A DNA stretch of 64,000 nt from Bifidobacterium longum subsp. infantis ATCC 15697 = JCM 1222 = DSM 20088 (GCF_000269965.1 NC_017219.1:1-64000), one strand, 5' to 3'; positions 19,786 through 28,782 are shown, numbered from the stretch's first letter. Numbers and translations are program-made. The notes: a model not told the origin generated them from the sequence alone.

Positions 19786-21048
19786 TTATTGCTTCAGCCA
19801 GTGTAGGTATTCGTCGAAGAGGTTGTCCACTGTTCGTCTTTCCAGTCGGTATGTGGGGAATGCCTCGGGTGTGTTGGTGATGACTTGGTATCCGCCCAAC
19901 GGTGCTTCCGTTGCGGGGATCATGTCGGCTTGTATCAGGCCTTGGTCGATGCAGGTCCGGAGTTCTTCCCAGGTCAGGCGGAACACGGATGCGGTGTAGG
20001 GTTTGGGGAAGCTGTGGTGGAATTCGCGGATGGTCGTGGTTCCGTCGCTGGTTTTCCGCCAGATGAATCGTTGGAGTCTGATGCCGGTTTTCAGCGTGAT
20101 GTATTCACCGAACCGTCCGGTGTCGATGGGCTGGTCCAGCCAGGTCCTGTATTCGTCCAGCTTGAGGTTCATCGTCGTCGGATCCAATGGTTCCAGCTTG
20201 TCAGTGGTCGGGTGCAGCATCGCGGTCTCGTGCCGGCTGATTCGCCTTTCCTTGAACTGGTAGGAGATGAATCCGACGGAGTTTCCCTGGTATCCGGGTT
20301 GCACGTAGGGGATGCCGTGGCATTCGCCGTGGTTGGTGCGGTGTTGGTGTCCGCAGATCAGCCCGTCGATGCCGGGGATGGTGGAGAGGATGCGGTATGC
20401 CTGGTCCTCGCCGGTGTCGTATTGCGTGGGTCGTCCGCTGGCCATGTCGCATTCGATGCCGCCGTGGTAGGCGACGATGAGCAGGTCCACGTCCGCGCGT
20501 ATCCGGTTGACGGTGGTCCTGATGCTTTCGACCGCGTCCAGGACGTGGATGTGCTGTGTGTTGCGGAACGCGGTGAGTTGGGGCAGGGCTCCGGTAACCG
20601 CGCCCACGATGCCCACACGGATGCCCCGGGCTTGGACGAGTCGGTATGGATGGAAGATCGGGTGGCCTTCCTCGTCCGTCACGTTGCAGCACAGGAGCCG
20701 TTCGTGCAGGTGGGGGTTCTGGCTTGCGGGCAGTGCGGTGCCGTGGTCGAAGTCGTGGTTGCCCAGGGCCATGGCGGTGTAGCCGCAGGCGGAGGCGACG
20801 CGGGTGAGCGGGGATTCCCTCTCGGCCGATCGGGCGGTGAAGGTGGCGTAGGCGCTTCCTAGCAGGTAGTCGCCGGCGTCGATGAGCAGCGTGGCGTCGT
20901 CCACGCCCGTCATCCGCTTGGCGGCGTGTGCGGCGAGTATGCCGGCCGCGTGGGCGTTCGCGGCGGACGGGTCGCCGGGCACGTCCGCGAGGGTGTCGGG
21001 CAGGAAGCCGTGCAGGTCGCTGGTGGCGAGGATCGTGATCGTGGTCAT
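19786..21048 (-). CDS. Cytoplasmic 5'-nucleotidase/UshA-like metallophosphoesterase
   Basis: A 420-residue enzyme of the calcineurin-like, 5'-nucleotidase family, with two-metal motifs SDLHG (10-14), DAGDYLLGS (about 57-65), GNHDFDHG and a late GHQHRTNHG. A C-terminal 5'-nucleotidase-like substrate domain follows (about 280-420). Unlike secreted UshA it has no signal peptide, so it should act inside the cell. It is the last gene of the PhnCDE operon, suggesting that it cleaves a phosphoester brought in by that transporter. The substrate is unknown. Confidence 0.85.
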   Translation of the reverse strand: MTTITILATSDLHGFLPDTLADVPGDPSAANAHAAGILAAHAAKRMTGVDDATLLIDAGDYLLGSAYATFTARSAERESPLTRVASACGYTAMALGNHDFDHGTALPASQNPHLHERLLCCNVTDEEGHPIFHPYRLVQARGIRVGIVGAVTGALPQLTAFRNTQHIHVLDAVESIRTTVNRIRADVDLLIVAYHGGIECDMASGRPTQYDTGEDQAYRILSTIPGIDGLICGHQHRTNHGECHGIPYVQPGYQGNSVGFISYQFKERRISRHETAMLHPTTDKLEPLDPTTMNLKLDEYRTWLDQPIDTGRFGEYITLKTGIRLQRFIWRKTSDGTTTIREFHHSFPKPYTASVFRLTWEELRTCIDQGLIQADMIPATEAPLGGYQVITNTPEAFPTYRLERRTVDNLFDEYLHWLKQ

Positions 21049-21060
21049 GTGGCAGGCCTT

Positions 21061-21837
21061 TTAGAGGAGTTTCTTGCGTAGCCATCCGGTCGCCGCGTCG
21101 ATGAGCGCGACCACGATGATGATGCCCAGCAGGATGATGCTGACCCTGCTCCATTGGCGGCTTTGGATGGCGAAGATCAGGGGTGCGCCGATGCCGCCGG
21201 CGCCGACCAGGCCGAGGGTGGCGGCGCTGCGCACCGCAATCTCGAAGTGGTTGAGGGACAGTGACGCGAAGATGGGCATGAGCAGGGGGATGCGTCCGAA
21301 GAACGTGGTCTTCCAGAAGTTGGCGCCGACCGATTCCATGGCTTCGGCGGGCCCGTTGTCCATGGATTCGATGTTCTCGGCGTACAGTTTGCCCAGCATG
21401 CCGACCATGTGGACGCCCAGGGCGAGGACGCCGGCCGCGGGGCCGGGGCCCACCACCTTGACGAAGATGATGGCGTACACGAGTTCGGGGAACGCCCTGA
21501 GCAGGTCGGTCACGAACTTCGCCGCGCCGGCGACGGCGGGGGTGTGCCGCCACAGGGTGGTCGCGCTGATGAAGGACCAGGGGAACGCGATGACCGTGGC
21601 GATGACCATGCTCAGGAAGGCGATGCAGATGGTCTGGAGCATGAGGCTGACTAGGTCCTCGCCGCTGCCGTCGTAGACGTACGACCAGTCGGGGTGGAAC
21701 AGTTGGCTGATGGTGTCCGACAGGGAGGTCCAGGACATGGGGGCCTTGTCGGACCAGTTGGTGGTCGCGAAGCAGACGATGACCGCGATGCCTATGAGGG
21801 TGGCCATGAGGTGGTGTGCGGTGAGACGGATACGCAT
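21061..21837 (-). CDS. phnE: Phosphonate-type ABC permease PhnE (second)
   Basis: Membrane subunit of 258 residues, about six helices, with the EAA-type cytoplasmic loop (AEAMESVGANFWKTTFFGRIP) that contacts PhnC, and the GLVGAGGIGAPL segment seen in PhnE. The ATG overlaps the stop of the first permease (ATGA) and is preceded by its coding region. It pairs with the other PhnE to form a heterodimeric channel, an arrangement known in several phosphonate or phosphite importers. Confidence 0.9.
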   Translation of the reverse strand: MRIRLTAHHLMATLIGIAVIVCFATTNWSDKAPMSWTSLSDTISQLFHPDWSYVYDGSGEDLVSLMLQTICIAFLSMVIATVIAFPWSFISATTLWRHTPAVAGAAKFVTDLLRAFPELVYAIIFVKVVGPGPAAGVLALGVHMVGMLGKLYAENIESMDNGPAEAMESVGANFWKTTFFGRIPLLMPIFASLSLNHFEIAVRSAATLGLVGAGGIGAPLIFAIQSRQWSRVSIILLGIIIVVALIDAATGWLRKKLL

Positions 21838-22640
21838 CAGCGGAGCCTCTTTCTGATGATCTCGCTGACCCAGTCGACGATGACGACGAGCACGAGAACG
21901 GTGAGTATGACGAGCGACACGCGGTCGTAGCGCATCAGGCTGAGTGAGGAGTTCAGCAGGACGCCCACGCCGCCGGCTCCCACGTATCCGAGGATCACGG
22001 AGGCGCGGATGTTGATCTCGAAGGCGTACATGGCGTAGCTGGCGATGTCCTGCCCGATCTGCGGGAGGATCGACCATGTGGCGATCTGCATGCGGTTGGC
22101 GCCCACGGAGCGGGCAGCCTCGACGGGGCCGGGGTCGGAGATCTCGATCGACTGGTAGATCAGCTGGCCGACGATGCCGAAGGTGAACACGGCGATGGTG
22201 ATGATGCCGCTGACCTGTCCGATGCCCATGAACACGACGACCAGGGCGGCGAGCAGCAGCGTGGGGATCGTGCGGATGATGTCCATGACCACGCGGGCGA
22301 CCATGGCGACCACGCGGTTGCCCGTCACGTTGCTGGTGCACAGGAACGCGAACGGCACGCCGAACAGGAGTCCCAGCGACGTGCCCACCACGGACATGCG
22401 GATCGTCTGGACGAGGGGCATCCACACCTTGGCAAAATACGCCCAGTCGGGCGACAGGAGGTTCGAGAAGAAATCCGCGGCCTGCCCCATGTTGGCGATC
22501 GCCTCGCCGAAGTCGGTCTCGGTCGCGTCCTTCGCGGCGAGGAAGCAGACGACGAACACTATAACGGTGGCGAGCCGTTTCCACAGGTTCCGGTGCACCG
22601 TGTCCTTCAGGGGGCGGCCGGCCGACGGTGTGCGGGTCAT
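21837..22640 (-). CDS. phnE: Phosphonate-type ABC permease PhnE (first)
   Basis: A 267-residue permease with a basic N-terminus and about six transmembrane helices. The EAA loop reads EAARSVGANRMQIATWSILP, and the C-terminal domain includes SVILGYVGAGGVGVLL. It starts inside the end of phnC (4-bp ATGA overlap) and ends inside the start of the second permease, so the three genes are translationally coupled. It works with PhnC and PhnD. Confidence 0.92.
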   Translation of the reverse strand: MTRTPSAGRPLKDTVHRNLWKRLATVIVFVVCFLAAKDATETDFGEAIANMGQAADFFSNLLSPDWAYFAKVWMPLVQTIRMSVVGTSLGLLFGVPFAFLCTSNVTGNRVVAMVARVVMDIIRTIPTLLLAALVVVFMGIGQVSGIITIAVFTFGIVGQLIYQSIEISDPGPVEAARSVGANRMQIATWSILPQIGQDIASYAMYAFEINIRASVILGYVGAGGVGVLLNSSLSLMRYDRVSLVILTVLVLVVIVDWVSEIIRKRLR

Positions 22641-23401
22641 GATCGCTCCCCCGTCTTCCCGGCGTCGTCGCCCTCGTAGATGTGGCGGAACATGTCGTCG
22701 GTGAGTTGGGCGGGGGTGCCGTCGAACACCACCGTTCCCCGGCGCATGCCGATGATCCGGTCGGCGTATTTCTTGGCGAAGCCGACGGAGTGGATGCTGA
22801 TGAGCACCGTGGTCCCGTCGTCCTGGTTCATGCGTTTGAGGTCGGTGAGGATCGTCTCGGAGGTGACCGGGTCCAGGGAGGCGACCGGCTCGTCGGCGAG
22901 CACGATCCTGGCCTGTTGGACGCGGGTGCGGGCGATGGCGACGCGCTGCTGCTGGCCGCCGCTGAGCTGGTCGCTTCTCGTCTGGGCCTTGTCCGCGAGG
23001 CCCACGGTCTTCAACGCGTCGTCGATCAGCTGGTAGTCGGACTCCGGGAAGAGGCCGAGCAGTGACTTGAGGGTCCCGTACCGGCCCAGCCGGCCGGACA
23101 GCACGTTCTTCTGGACGGTGCTGTTGCCCACGAGGTTGAATTGCTGGAAGATCATGCCGATCGAGCAGCGCATCGCCCTCAGTTGTCTGCGGCTGGCCTT
23201 GGTAATCGACTGGCCGTCGATCATGATGTCGCCGCCGGTGATGTCGTTGAGTCGGTTGATGGAGCGCAGCAGCGTGCTCTTGCCCGCGCCGCTGGGGCCG
23301 ATGATGGCGACGAACTCGCCGTCCTGGATGGTCAGGTTGACGTCGTTGAGGCCCAGCACGTCGTTGCCGTATTCCTTGGTCACGCCACGTATCTCGATCA
23401 T
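22637..23401 (-). CDS. phnC: Phosphonate-type ABC ATPase PhnC
   Basis: A 254-residue ATP-binding subunit with Walker A GPSGAGKS (35-42), Q-loop GMIFQQFNLV, signature LSGGQQQRVAIAR, Walker B IVLADEPVASLDP and switch His in SIHS. The QQFNLV and DEPVASLDP variants are characteristic of PhnC. It energises uptake of the ligand bound by PhnD and overlaps phnE by 4 bp. Confidence 0.94.
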   Translation of the reverse strand: MIEIRGVTKEYGNDVLGLNDVNLTIQDGEFVAIIGPSGAGKSTLLRSINRLNDITGGDIMIDGQSITKASRRQLRAMRCSIGMIFQQFNLVGNSTVQKNVLSGRLGRYGTLKSLLGLFPESDYQLIDDALKTVGLADKAQTRSDQLSGGQQQRVAIARTRVQQARIVLADEPVASLDPVTSETILTDLKRMNQDDGTTVLISIHSVGFAKKYADRIIGMRRGTVVFDGTPAQLTDDMFRHIYEGDDAGKTGERS

Positions 23402-23477
23402 GGGTTTTCCTTTCCCCGTAACGGGCGAAGGGGCGGCCGCCGGCGTCGCGTGGACGGGCGGCCGCCCCCGTCAACGG

Positions 23478-24416
23478 TCAGTTGGCCGCTTCCTTGATGT
23501 ATTCCTCGATGGTGTCGTAGTTCTTCTCCTCGGCCTGCGTGTAGCCCTTGTGGCCCCACATGGCCATGGCGGTCTTGCCCTCCTCGTCGTTGGGCATGTC
23601 GAGGAACGCCTGCTTGATCTTGTCCTGCAGGGCCTGGTCCATCGACGGTTGGACGGCGATGGCGTCGTTCGGGATGTCGCCCTCGGTCAGGTAGAGGACG
23701 CGCAGCTCCTTGAACAGGTCCTTGCCGGCGAACTTGGAGGCGAACACGTTGCGCGCGCCCTCGAACACGAAGCAGGCGTCCTGCTGGCCCTCGAGCACGG
23801 AGGTGATCTCGCTGGGGATGTCGTTGACCGTGGTGAGCGTGGACTGCGTGGTCGGGTCGACGCCGGCCTTCTTCAATTCGACCACCGGGTAGATGTAGCC
23901 GCTGGCGGAGGAGGGGCTCAGCGTGGCGATCTTCCTGCCTTTGAGGTCGGTCAGCTTCTTCAGGTCGCTGTCGGCGCGCACGAGCACCTCGCCCTTGAAC
24001 GATCCGGACAACTTGCCCTCGACCGGCTTGCCGGTGGTGCGGTCGTAGGCACCCAGCTCGGAGGTGAGGATGGCCTTGGCGGCCTGCTTGTCGCGCGCCT
24101 GCACGTAGGCGGCGGGCGGCATGATGCCGATGTCGACCTTGTGCGAGGACATGGCCTCCACGATGGTCGTGTAGTCGGTGGCGAGGGTCACATCGACCTT
24201 GCGTCCGAGCTTCTTCGACAGGTAGTCCGCGAAGGGCTTGGCCTTGGCCTGCATGCTGCCGTCGTTGTTGGTGGGCACGAACTGGAGTTCCAGCGCCTTG
24301 TCGGCGGAGTCGGAACCCTTCGACGAGCCGCAGGCGGCCATCGTGGCGCACAGCGCGACCGTGGTGGCGGCGACCGCGATGGTCCTCAGCATCTTGTTCT
24401 GGATGGAAAAAGGCAT
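23478..24416 (-). CDS. phnD: Phosphonate/phosphate-ester binding lipoprotein PhnD
   Basis: A 312-residue substrate-binding lipoprotein. The signal peptide ends with lipobox MAAC (Cys29), followed by a Ser/Gly linker. The fold is of PhnD type (LQFVPTNNDGSMQAKAKPFADYL, then AMSSHKVDIGIMPPAAYVQAR). The start at 24416 has a GAGGAAGG site; an upstream 25-codon extension lacks support. Ligand not deducible: PhnD relatives bind phosphonates, phosphite or phosphate esters. The RpiR regulator next door hints at a sugar-phosphate-like ligand. Confidence 0.92.
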   Translation of the reverse strand: MPFSIQNKMLRTIAVAATTVALCATMAACGSSKGSDSADKALELQFVPTNNDGSMQAKAKPFADYLSKKLGRKVDVTLATDYTTIVEAMSSHKVDIGIMPPAAYVQARDKQAAKAILTSELGAYDRTTGKPVEGKLSGSFKGEVLVRADSDLKKLTDLKGRKIATLSPSSASGYIYPVVELKKAGVDPTTQSTLTTVNDIPSEITSVLEGQQDACFVFEGARNVFASKFAGKDLFKELRVLYLTEGDIPNDAIAVQPSMDQALQDKIKQAFLDMPNDEEGKTAMAMWGHKGYTQAEEKNYDTIEEYIKEAAN

Positions 24417-24480
24417 GGTTCGACCTTCCTCAATGGGTTTTCGTTGTGAAAAAAGGATTTCCGCGTGATGATGGATGATG

Positions 24481-24504
24481 CGCGGGCCCACGGCGGGACC
24501 CGCG
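24481..24504 (-). other. GC-rich hairpin between the RpiR gene and phnD
   Basis: CGCGGG (24481-24486) and CCCGCG (24499-24504). It could attenuate transcription into, or set expression levels of, phnD within the operon. No T run. Confidence 0.35.
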
Positions 24505-24579
24505 GCGGATGATGAAAGGAAGACTGGCGTCCGGCCGATGCCGGCGCCGGATGATGGGTGAGGTGTGGTGTTGCGGCTC

Positions 24580-25449
24580 CTATCTGTCCAGGTGTTCGGA
24601 AATCTGTGAGATGACCCCCGGGTCCTCCTCGCCCCTGCCCAGCTGCCCGGTCAGGGATTCGATGACGATGTCCAGGGGAAGACGCGACGTGTCGATGAGC
24701 TCGTCGTTAAACGTGGTGGCCGGCGTGGACGCGACCAGGGTCGTCGTGGCCCGCGTGGCCAGGGAGGAGTTCGCGAAGCTGGTGACCGCCAACGCGTCGG
24801 CCCCGTTCGCCGTGGCGACCTCGACCGCGTGGACGGTGTGCCTGTTCTCCCCGGAACCGGAGATTGCGATGATCAGGTCGCCCGGTTTGAGCAGGGAGGC
24901 GCTGATGTCCTGGCCCAGCGGGTCCCGGACGAAGGTTACGAGACGGCCGTACCGCAGGAGACGGCTTTCAAGGTTCGCCGCGACCCCGCTGGACAGGCCC
25001 GATGCCACGATGACGATGCCCCGCGCGTCGCGGATCATCTCCAACGCCCGGTTGAACGCCCCGGCGTCGAGGCAGTCGGGCAGCTCCCGCAGCATGTCGA
25101 GCATGCCCCGGATCCTGGCGATGATCCGCTCGCCCTCCGAGCCGGCCTCCCCGTCGGCCCGCGCGTGCCCGCGCTGCTCCAGCAGGCTTCTGATCGCGTT
25201 GTCGCGTGCGATGAGGATCCTCATCTCCCGGTACCCGTGGCACCCCAGATCGGCGCAGGTCCTCACCACCGTGCCCGCCGACACGCCCGTCTCGCGCGCG
25301 ACCGTCGCGATGGGCAGGTCCCCGATGACGTCGGAGTTCTCCAGGAAGAAGCGCGCGACCTTGCGCTGCGCCGGATCCAACGCGTCCAACGCAAGCCGGA
25401 TGCGGGCGAGGATCGATTCGGCCGGCCCGTTCGCGTTCACCTGTCCCAT
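24580..25449 (-). CDS. RpiR-family regulator with SIS domain
   Basis: A 289-residue transcription factor. The N-terminal HTH of the RpiR type (about 10-85: LDALDPAQRKVARFFLENSD, PIATVARETGVSAGTVVRTC) is followed by a SIS phosphosugar-binding domain (about 120-270: RGIVIVASGLSSGVAANLESRLL, LIIAISGSGENRHTV). RpiR proteins respond to sugar phosphates. The chosen ATG has GGAGG with 10-base spacing; the nearer ATG at 25458 is too close to it. It overlaps the HAD gene end by 13 bp and precedes phnD, so it is the likely operon regulator. Confidence 0.9.
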   Translation of the reverse strand: MGQVNANGPAESILARIRLALDALDPAQRKVARFFLENSDVIGDLPIATVARETGVSAGTVVRTCADLGCHGYREMRILIARDNAIRSLLEQRGHARADGEAGSEGERIIARIRGMLDMLRELPDCLDAGAFNRALEMIRDARGIVIVASGLSSGVAANLESRLLRYGRLVTFVRDPLGQDISASLLKPGDLIIAISGSGENRHTVHAVEVATANGADALAVTSFANSSLATRATTTLVASTPATTFNDELIDTSRLPLDIVIESLTGQLGRGEEDPGVISQISEHLDR

Positions 25450-26156
25450 GACGCGCATCCCTCCAATATCGCCCCGTACATGTCGGGAAGGAGCGCCGTC
25501 CGGTACGTCGCGCCGCCATGCCGGCCCGTGCCGCCGATGTACGCGGCCTCGCGGCCCGCGGCGAGCACCGGGGCGATGTCGTTGTCCCAATGGTCGCCGA
25601 TGCTCAACAGGCGCCCACGTCCCGCGAGACGGTCGAACGCGGCGATATGATCGCCCCAGCGTCCGGGTTTGCCCGCCCCGTCGACGATCAGGTCGAAACG
25701 ACCCTCCAGCCCGAACCGTCCGACGGTCTCGCGCACCCCATGCAGCGGCGAATTGGTCAACAGCACGCGAACGCAGCCCAACGAACCCAGATCGTCCAGG
25801 AAACCGGGAAGACCCTGCGGCATGTCCACATGGACAAGACCACGGGCCAGCTCGTCCCGGCTGGAAAGATACGCCTGCTGCAACCCATCCGCCGGCACAT
25901 GGCCCGCGCACATGTCGCTCACCACATCGTAACCGTCGTTCCAATGCCGGCCATCATCCGTGACGGCGCCGCCAAGATAGAGATCCAGCGTCCTGACGGC
26001 CCGTTCGCGCAACCCCGCGGGCAACCGGGCGAAGGCATGGCGCGCGTAGGAACGCACAGGCCCGTCGCCCAGGCTGATCGTCCCATCGAAATCGAAGACG
26101 ACCGTGCCGACCGGCTGGCGTCCGTCGGTCCGTGACCGCTGCTCTTCATTGCTCAT
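25437..26156 (-). CDS. HAD-superfamily phosphatase
   Basis: A 239-residue haloacid-dehalogenase-like hydrolase: motif I VVFDFDGTIS (about 18-27, nucleophile Asp and acid/base Asp), motif II LLTNSP, motif III Lys in GKPGRWGDHIAAF, and motif IV SIGDHWDNDI. A helical cap lies between I and II. It is the first gene of the minus-strand operon with RpiR and PhnDCEE, starting after a GGAGGC site. Together with the terminal phosphoesterase it supplies a second phosphate-releasing activity. Phosphonoacetaldehyde hydrolase is not indicated, as the usual cap lysine motif is not evident. Confidence 0.85.
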   Translation of the reverse strand: MSNEEQRSRTDGRQPVGTVVFDFDGTISLGDGPVRSYARHAFARLPAGLRERAVRTLDLYLGGAVTDDGRHWNDGYDVVSDMCAGHVPADGLQQAYLSSRDELARGLVHVDMPQGLPGFLDDLGSLGCVRVLLTNSPLHGVRETVGRFGLEGRFDLIVDGAGKPGRWGDHIAAFDRLAGRGRLLSIGDHWDNDIAPVLAAGREAAYIGGTGRHGGATYRTALLPDMYGAILEGCASWDR

Positions 26157-26184
26157 GCCTCCATTAAAACACGAAATGAAAAAC

Positions 26185-26202
26185 GTTCAATGACTTTTGA
26201 AC
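26185..26202. promoter_or_regulatory. Candidate operator of the phn operon
   Basis: GTTCAA (26185-26190) and TTGAAC (26197-26202), separated by 6 bp, about 30 bp upstream of the HAD start in an AT-rich promoter region. It suits autoregulation by the RpiR protein, by inference. Confidence 0.45.
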
Positions 26203-26444
26203 ATAATTCCGACATGGTTGGCCTACTGTTCATCTTCCTCTGCTTGACGTGGCGCGGATCGAATGGCGGGATGATTCTCGGTGCCTTGCGATTCCGAAGT
26301 GCGGCCGGGCACCCCGATGTGACTTGGTATCTTGCCATGTGCCACTTGAGTGTTTGAGGTTTGCGGCGGACCGGGCGGATACGTGATGATGCCAAGCCCC
26401 GATAAGGGGGTCTGCGTTCCGGGGCATCTGCCGGCCGTCCGGCG

Positions 26445-27731
26445 TCACATCGTCAGGCTGTCCGGGTCGAGGAGGAAATCGTAGACGCTCATCGTGAGGA
26501 TGCCGTGCTCGTCGCGGACGGGTTTGACCACGTCGCATACGAGGACGATCTTCTGGAAGCTGTCGTCGATCTCGAGCAGCGAGGCCTTCTCCTGCGCGAC
26601 CTTCTCCGGTGTGGGCAGTTGGTACGCGGATTGGATGTAGCAGCGCCGGTTGCCGAGGTTCGCCACGAAATCGACCTCGAGGCGTTTGCGGTACGGCACA
26701 CCTTCGCGGGCGCCGCGCCGGTCGACCACGCCCACATCGACGTTGTAGCCGCGTGTTCGCAGCTCGTTGTACACGATGTTCTCCATGATGTGCGTCTGCT
26801 CGATCTGGCGGAACCCCAGTCGCGCGTTGCGCAGCCCCATGTCCTCGAAATAGTATTTCTTCGGGCTGCCGATGTACTTGCGTCCCTTGACGTCGAACCG
26901 TCTCGCCTCCTCGATGACGAACGCGTCCTCGAGATGGCCGATGTATTGCATGATGGTGTTCGTGCTGATGCCGGAATGCAGCACGCTGGCGAACGTGGCC
27001 TTGATCTTGGACGGATTGGTCAGGGCGCCGATGGAGGAGGCCAGCACGTCGACCAGGTCGTCGAGCTCCTGCGACCTGCGCAGCCTGTTGCGCGAGACGA
27101 TGTCCTTGAGATAGGTCTCCTCGAACAGGTTCTTCAGATAGAGGGACTTCTGCTCGTCGCTTCTCATGGACAAGGTGAGCGGCATGCCGCCGAACATCAC
27201 GTATTCGGCCCAGCCGTGTTGGACGTCGCCGTCGTACGCCTGCATGAACTCGACGAACGACAGGGGGCGGACGCGGACCTCGTCGCCGCGGCCGCGGAAC
27301 TCGGTCATCACGTCGGTGGACAGCATCTTCGAGTTGCTGCCCGTCACGTACACGTCCACGTTGCGCATGCGCAGCAGCCCGTTGAGCACCCCGTACAGAC
27401 GGGGCGGTTCCTCGCCGCGCATCTCCTCGTCCGAGATCGCGTACTGCACCTCGTCCAGCAGCACGTAGTACGGTTCCTCGCGATTCGTGATACGGGATCT
27501 CACATAGTCGTACAGGGCGAGCGGGTCGCGGTAGCGCTCGTACATCAGATCGTCCAGTGCGATCTCGATGATGTGGTCGTCGTCCACGCCCTGCGCGCGC
27601 AGATGGTCCTCGAACAGGTCGAACAGGAGATAGGTCTTGCCGCAGCGCCTCGCGCCCGTGACGACCTTGACCATGCCGTTGCCTTTGCGCGCGACGAGAT
27701 CGTTCAGGTACTTATCCCTGGAGATGCGCAT
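26445..27731 (-). CDS. Orphan AAA ATPase with DUF4143 domain
   Basis: 428 residues. Walker A TGARRCGKTYLL lies near 25-36, Walker B YYVLLDEVQY near 95, and the sensor-like VYVTGSNSKML segment near 135. The DUF4143 C-terminal half holds a degenerate PD-(D/E)XK nuclease-like core (LEVDFVANLGNRRCYIQSAYQ). These proteins are abundant in bifidobacteria and have no settled function. Upstream are two 51-bp repeats carrying TGACAT/ATGTCA dyads. The 26203-26444 gap after it shows no gene. Confidence 0.88.
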   Translation of the reverse strand: MRISRDKYLNDLVARKGNGMVKVVTGARRCGKTYLLFDLFEDHLRAQGVDDDHIIEIALDDLMYERYRDPLALYDYVRSRITNREEPYYVLLDEVQYAISDEEMRGEEPPRLYGVLNGLLRMRNVDVYVTGSNSKMLSTDVMTEFRGRGDEVRVRPLSFVEFMQAYDGDVQHGWAEYVMFGGMPLTLSMRSDEQKSLYLKNLFEETYLKDIVSRNRLRRSQELDDLVDVLASSIGALTNPSKIKATFASVLHSGISTNTIMQYIGHLEDAFVIEEARRFDVKGRKYIGSPKKYYFEDMGLRNARLGFRQIEQTHIMENIVYNELRTRGYNVDVGVVDRRGAREGVPYRKRLEVDFVANLGNRRCYIQSAYQLPTPEKVAQEKASLLEIDDSFQKIVLVCDVVKPVRDEHGILTMSVYDFLLDPDSLTM

Positions 27732-27765
27732 CGTATTCTCCGATCAATGTCCTGTTCCCATGCCG

Positions 27766-27867
27766 CTATCGCGTGGATTTGACATTTATGTCAGTTTCAC
27801 TCAATAGGAACTCATTCTATTGCGCGATTTTGACATAGATGTCACTTTCGCTCAATAGGATGGGTGA
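27766..27867. repeat. Two 51-bp tandem repeats with TGACAT-N2-ATGTCA dyads
   Basis: Units 27766-27816 and 27817-27867 share CTAT(C/T)GCG, TTTGACAT, ATGTCA, TTTC and CTCAATAGGA. Each contains a perfect 6-bp-arm dyad (27780-27793 and 27831-27844). They lie between the divergent ATPase and metallopeptidase genes and look like paired operators. Confidence 0.7.
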
Positions 27868-27966
27868 ATCATGGGAGGACAGGGCGTGCGCGTGGTGGGT
27901 AAGTGGCGGTTGCCGATTCGTGAGGGGCGGCATTGTGTGCCGCTTGTTGTCCGCCGTTGTGCGAGA

Positions 27967-28782
27967 ATGACTTGCATGCCTTATCGCCGTCGTCAATCCA
28001 CCGCTCCGAAGTCCGGTGCGCCGAAATCCGTTCGGTCCGCTGCCACCGAGCAGTCGTTGGATATTGATGGCATCCATCTGCACCTGACGCGCAAACCCAT
28101 CAAAAACCTGTATCTGCGCATCAAACCGCCGAGCGGCCGCGTCGAAATCTCCGCACCGATGCGGATGAGCGAGAGTCGTATCGCGGATTTCGTCAAAGAG
28201 CGACATTCGTGGATTCTTGCCCAGCAGCAGTGCATGGCTGAGGCGCAACGGCGCTCCATCATGGCATTGAACGAGGGTGCCGGCTTCGAGAACGGAGGTC
28301 GTGGCGTAGCTGGTGCCAGCGGCCATGATGGAGGCGTTGCCGGTCGTCCGAAAACCGGTGATATCAGTCGTCCGGGAATTGGTGACGCCGGGCCAGGCCA
28401 AGCCGGTACGAATGTCCAACCGTATTTTGACCGCTCCCAAATCTGGACCGACGAACGCAAACGACAAGCGGCGGCCGCGATCAACGCCGCGTTGCCACAG
28501 CTGCTGGCCAAGTGGGGGCCGGTTATTGGCCGACAGCCCACGCATATCACGCTACGGGTCATGACCTCGCGCTGGGGATCGTGTACGCCGCGAACCGGCC
28601 GCATCCGTCTGAACCTTCAATTGGGAGTGATGGAACCGCAATTCCTGGAATACGTCTTGGTCCATGAGATGACGCATCTGTGGGAAAGCGGCCACGGCGC
28701 CGGATTCCAACGCCGCATGACCGCCTACCTACCCGGCTGGAAGACGCTACGCCGCGACCTCAACCGCCGCGTGGTGCTGTGA
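27967..28782 (+). CDS. YgjP/DUF45-type M48 metallopeptidase
   Basis: About 270 residues with a C-terminal zinc-peptidase domain: the RWGSCTPRTGRIRLNLQL segment and zinc motif VHEMTHLWESGHG (HExxH plus a later His). The N-terminal half has LHLTRKPIKNLYLRIKPPSGRVEISAPM, typical of YgjP-like proteins, then a Gly/Asn-rich insertion (about 95-140) not usual in the family. The start is uncertain: ATG at 27967, ATG at 27976, or a longer form from 27871. Confidence 0.85.
   Translation: MTCMPYRRRQSTAPKSGAPKSVRSAATEQSLDIDGIHLHLTRKPIKNLYLRIKPPSGRVEISAPMRMSESRIADFVKERHSWILAQQQCMAEAQRRSIMALNEGAGFENGGRGVAGASGHDGGVAGRPKTGDISRPGIGDAGPGQAGTNVQPYFDRSQIWTDERKRQAAAAINAALPQLLAKWGPVIGRQPTHITLRVMTSRWGSCTPRTGRIRLNLQLGVMEPQFLEYVLVHEMTHLWESGHGAGFQRRMTAYLPGWKTLRRDLNRRVVL

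Noticed and set aside
20201..21553. 450-codon Arg/His/Pro-rich frame overlapping the phosphoesterase and permease genes
   Set aside because: Out-of-frame reading of two real genes; composition is typical of a shifted GC-rich frame.
26505..27782. 425-codon plus-strand frame opposite the DUF4143 ATPase
   Set aside because: Antisense shadow; the minus strand has clear Walker motifs.
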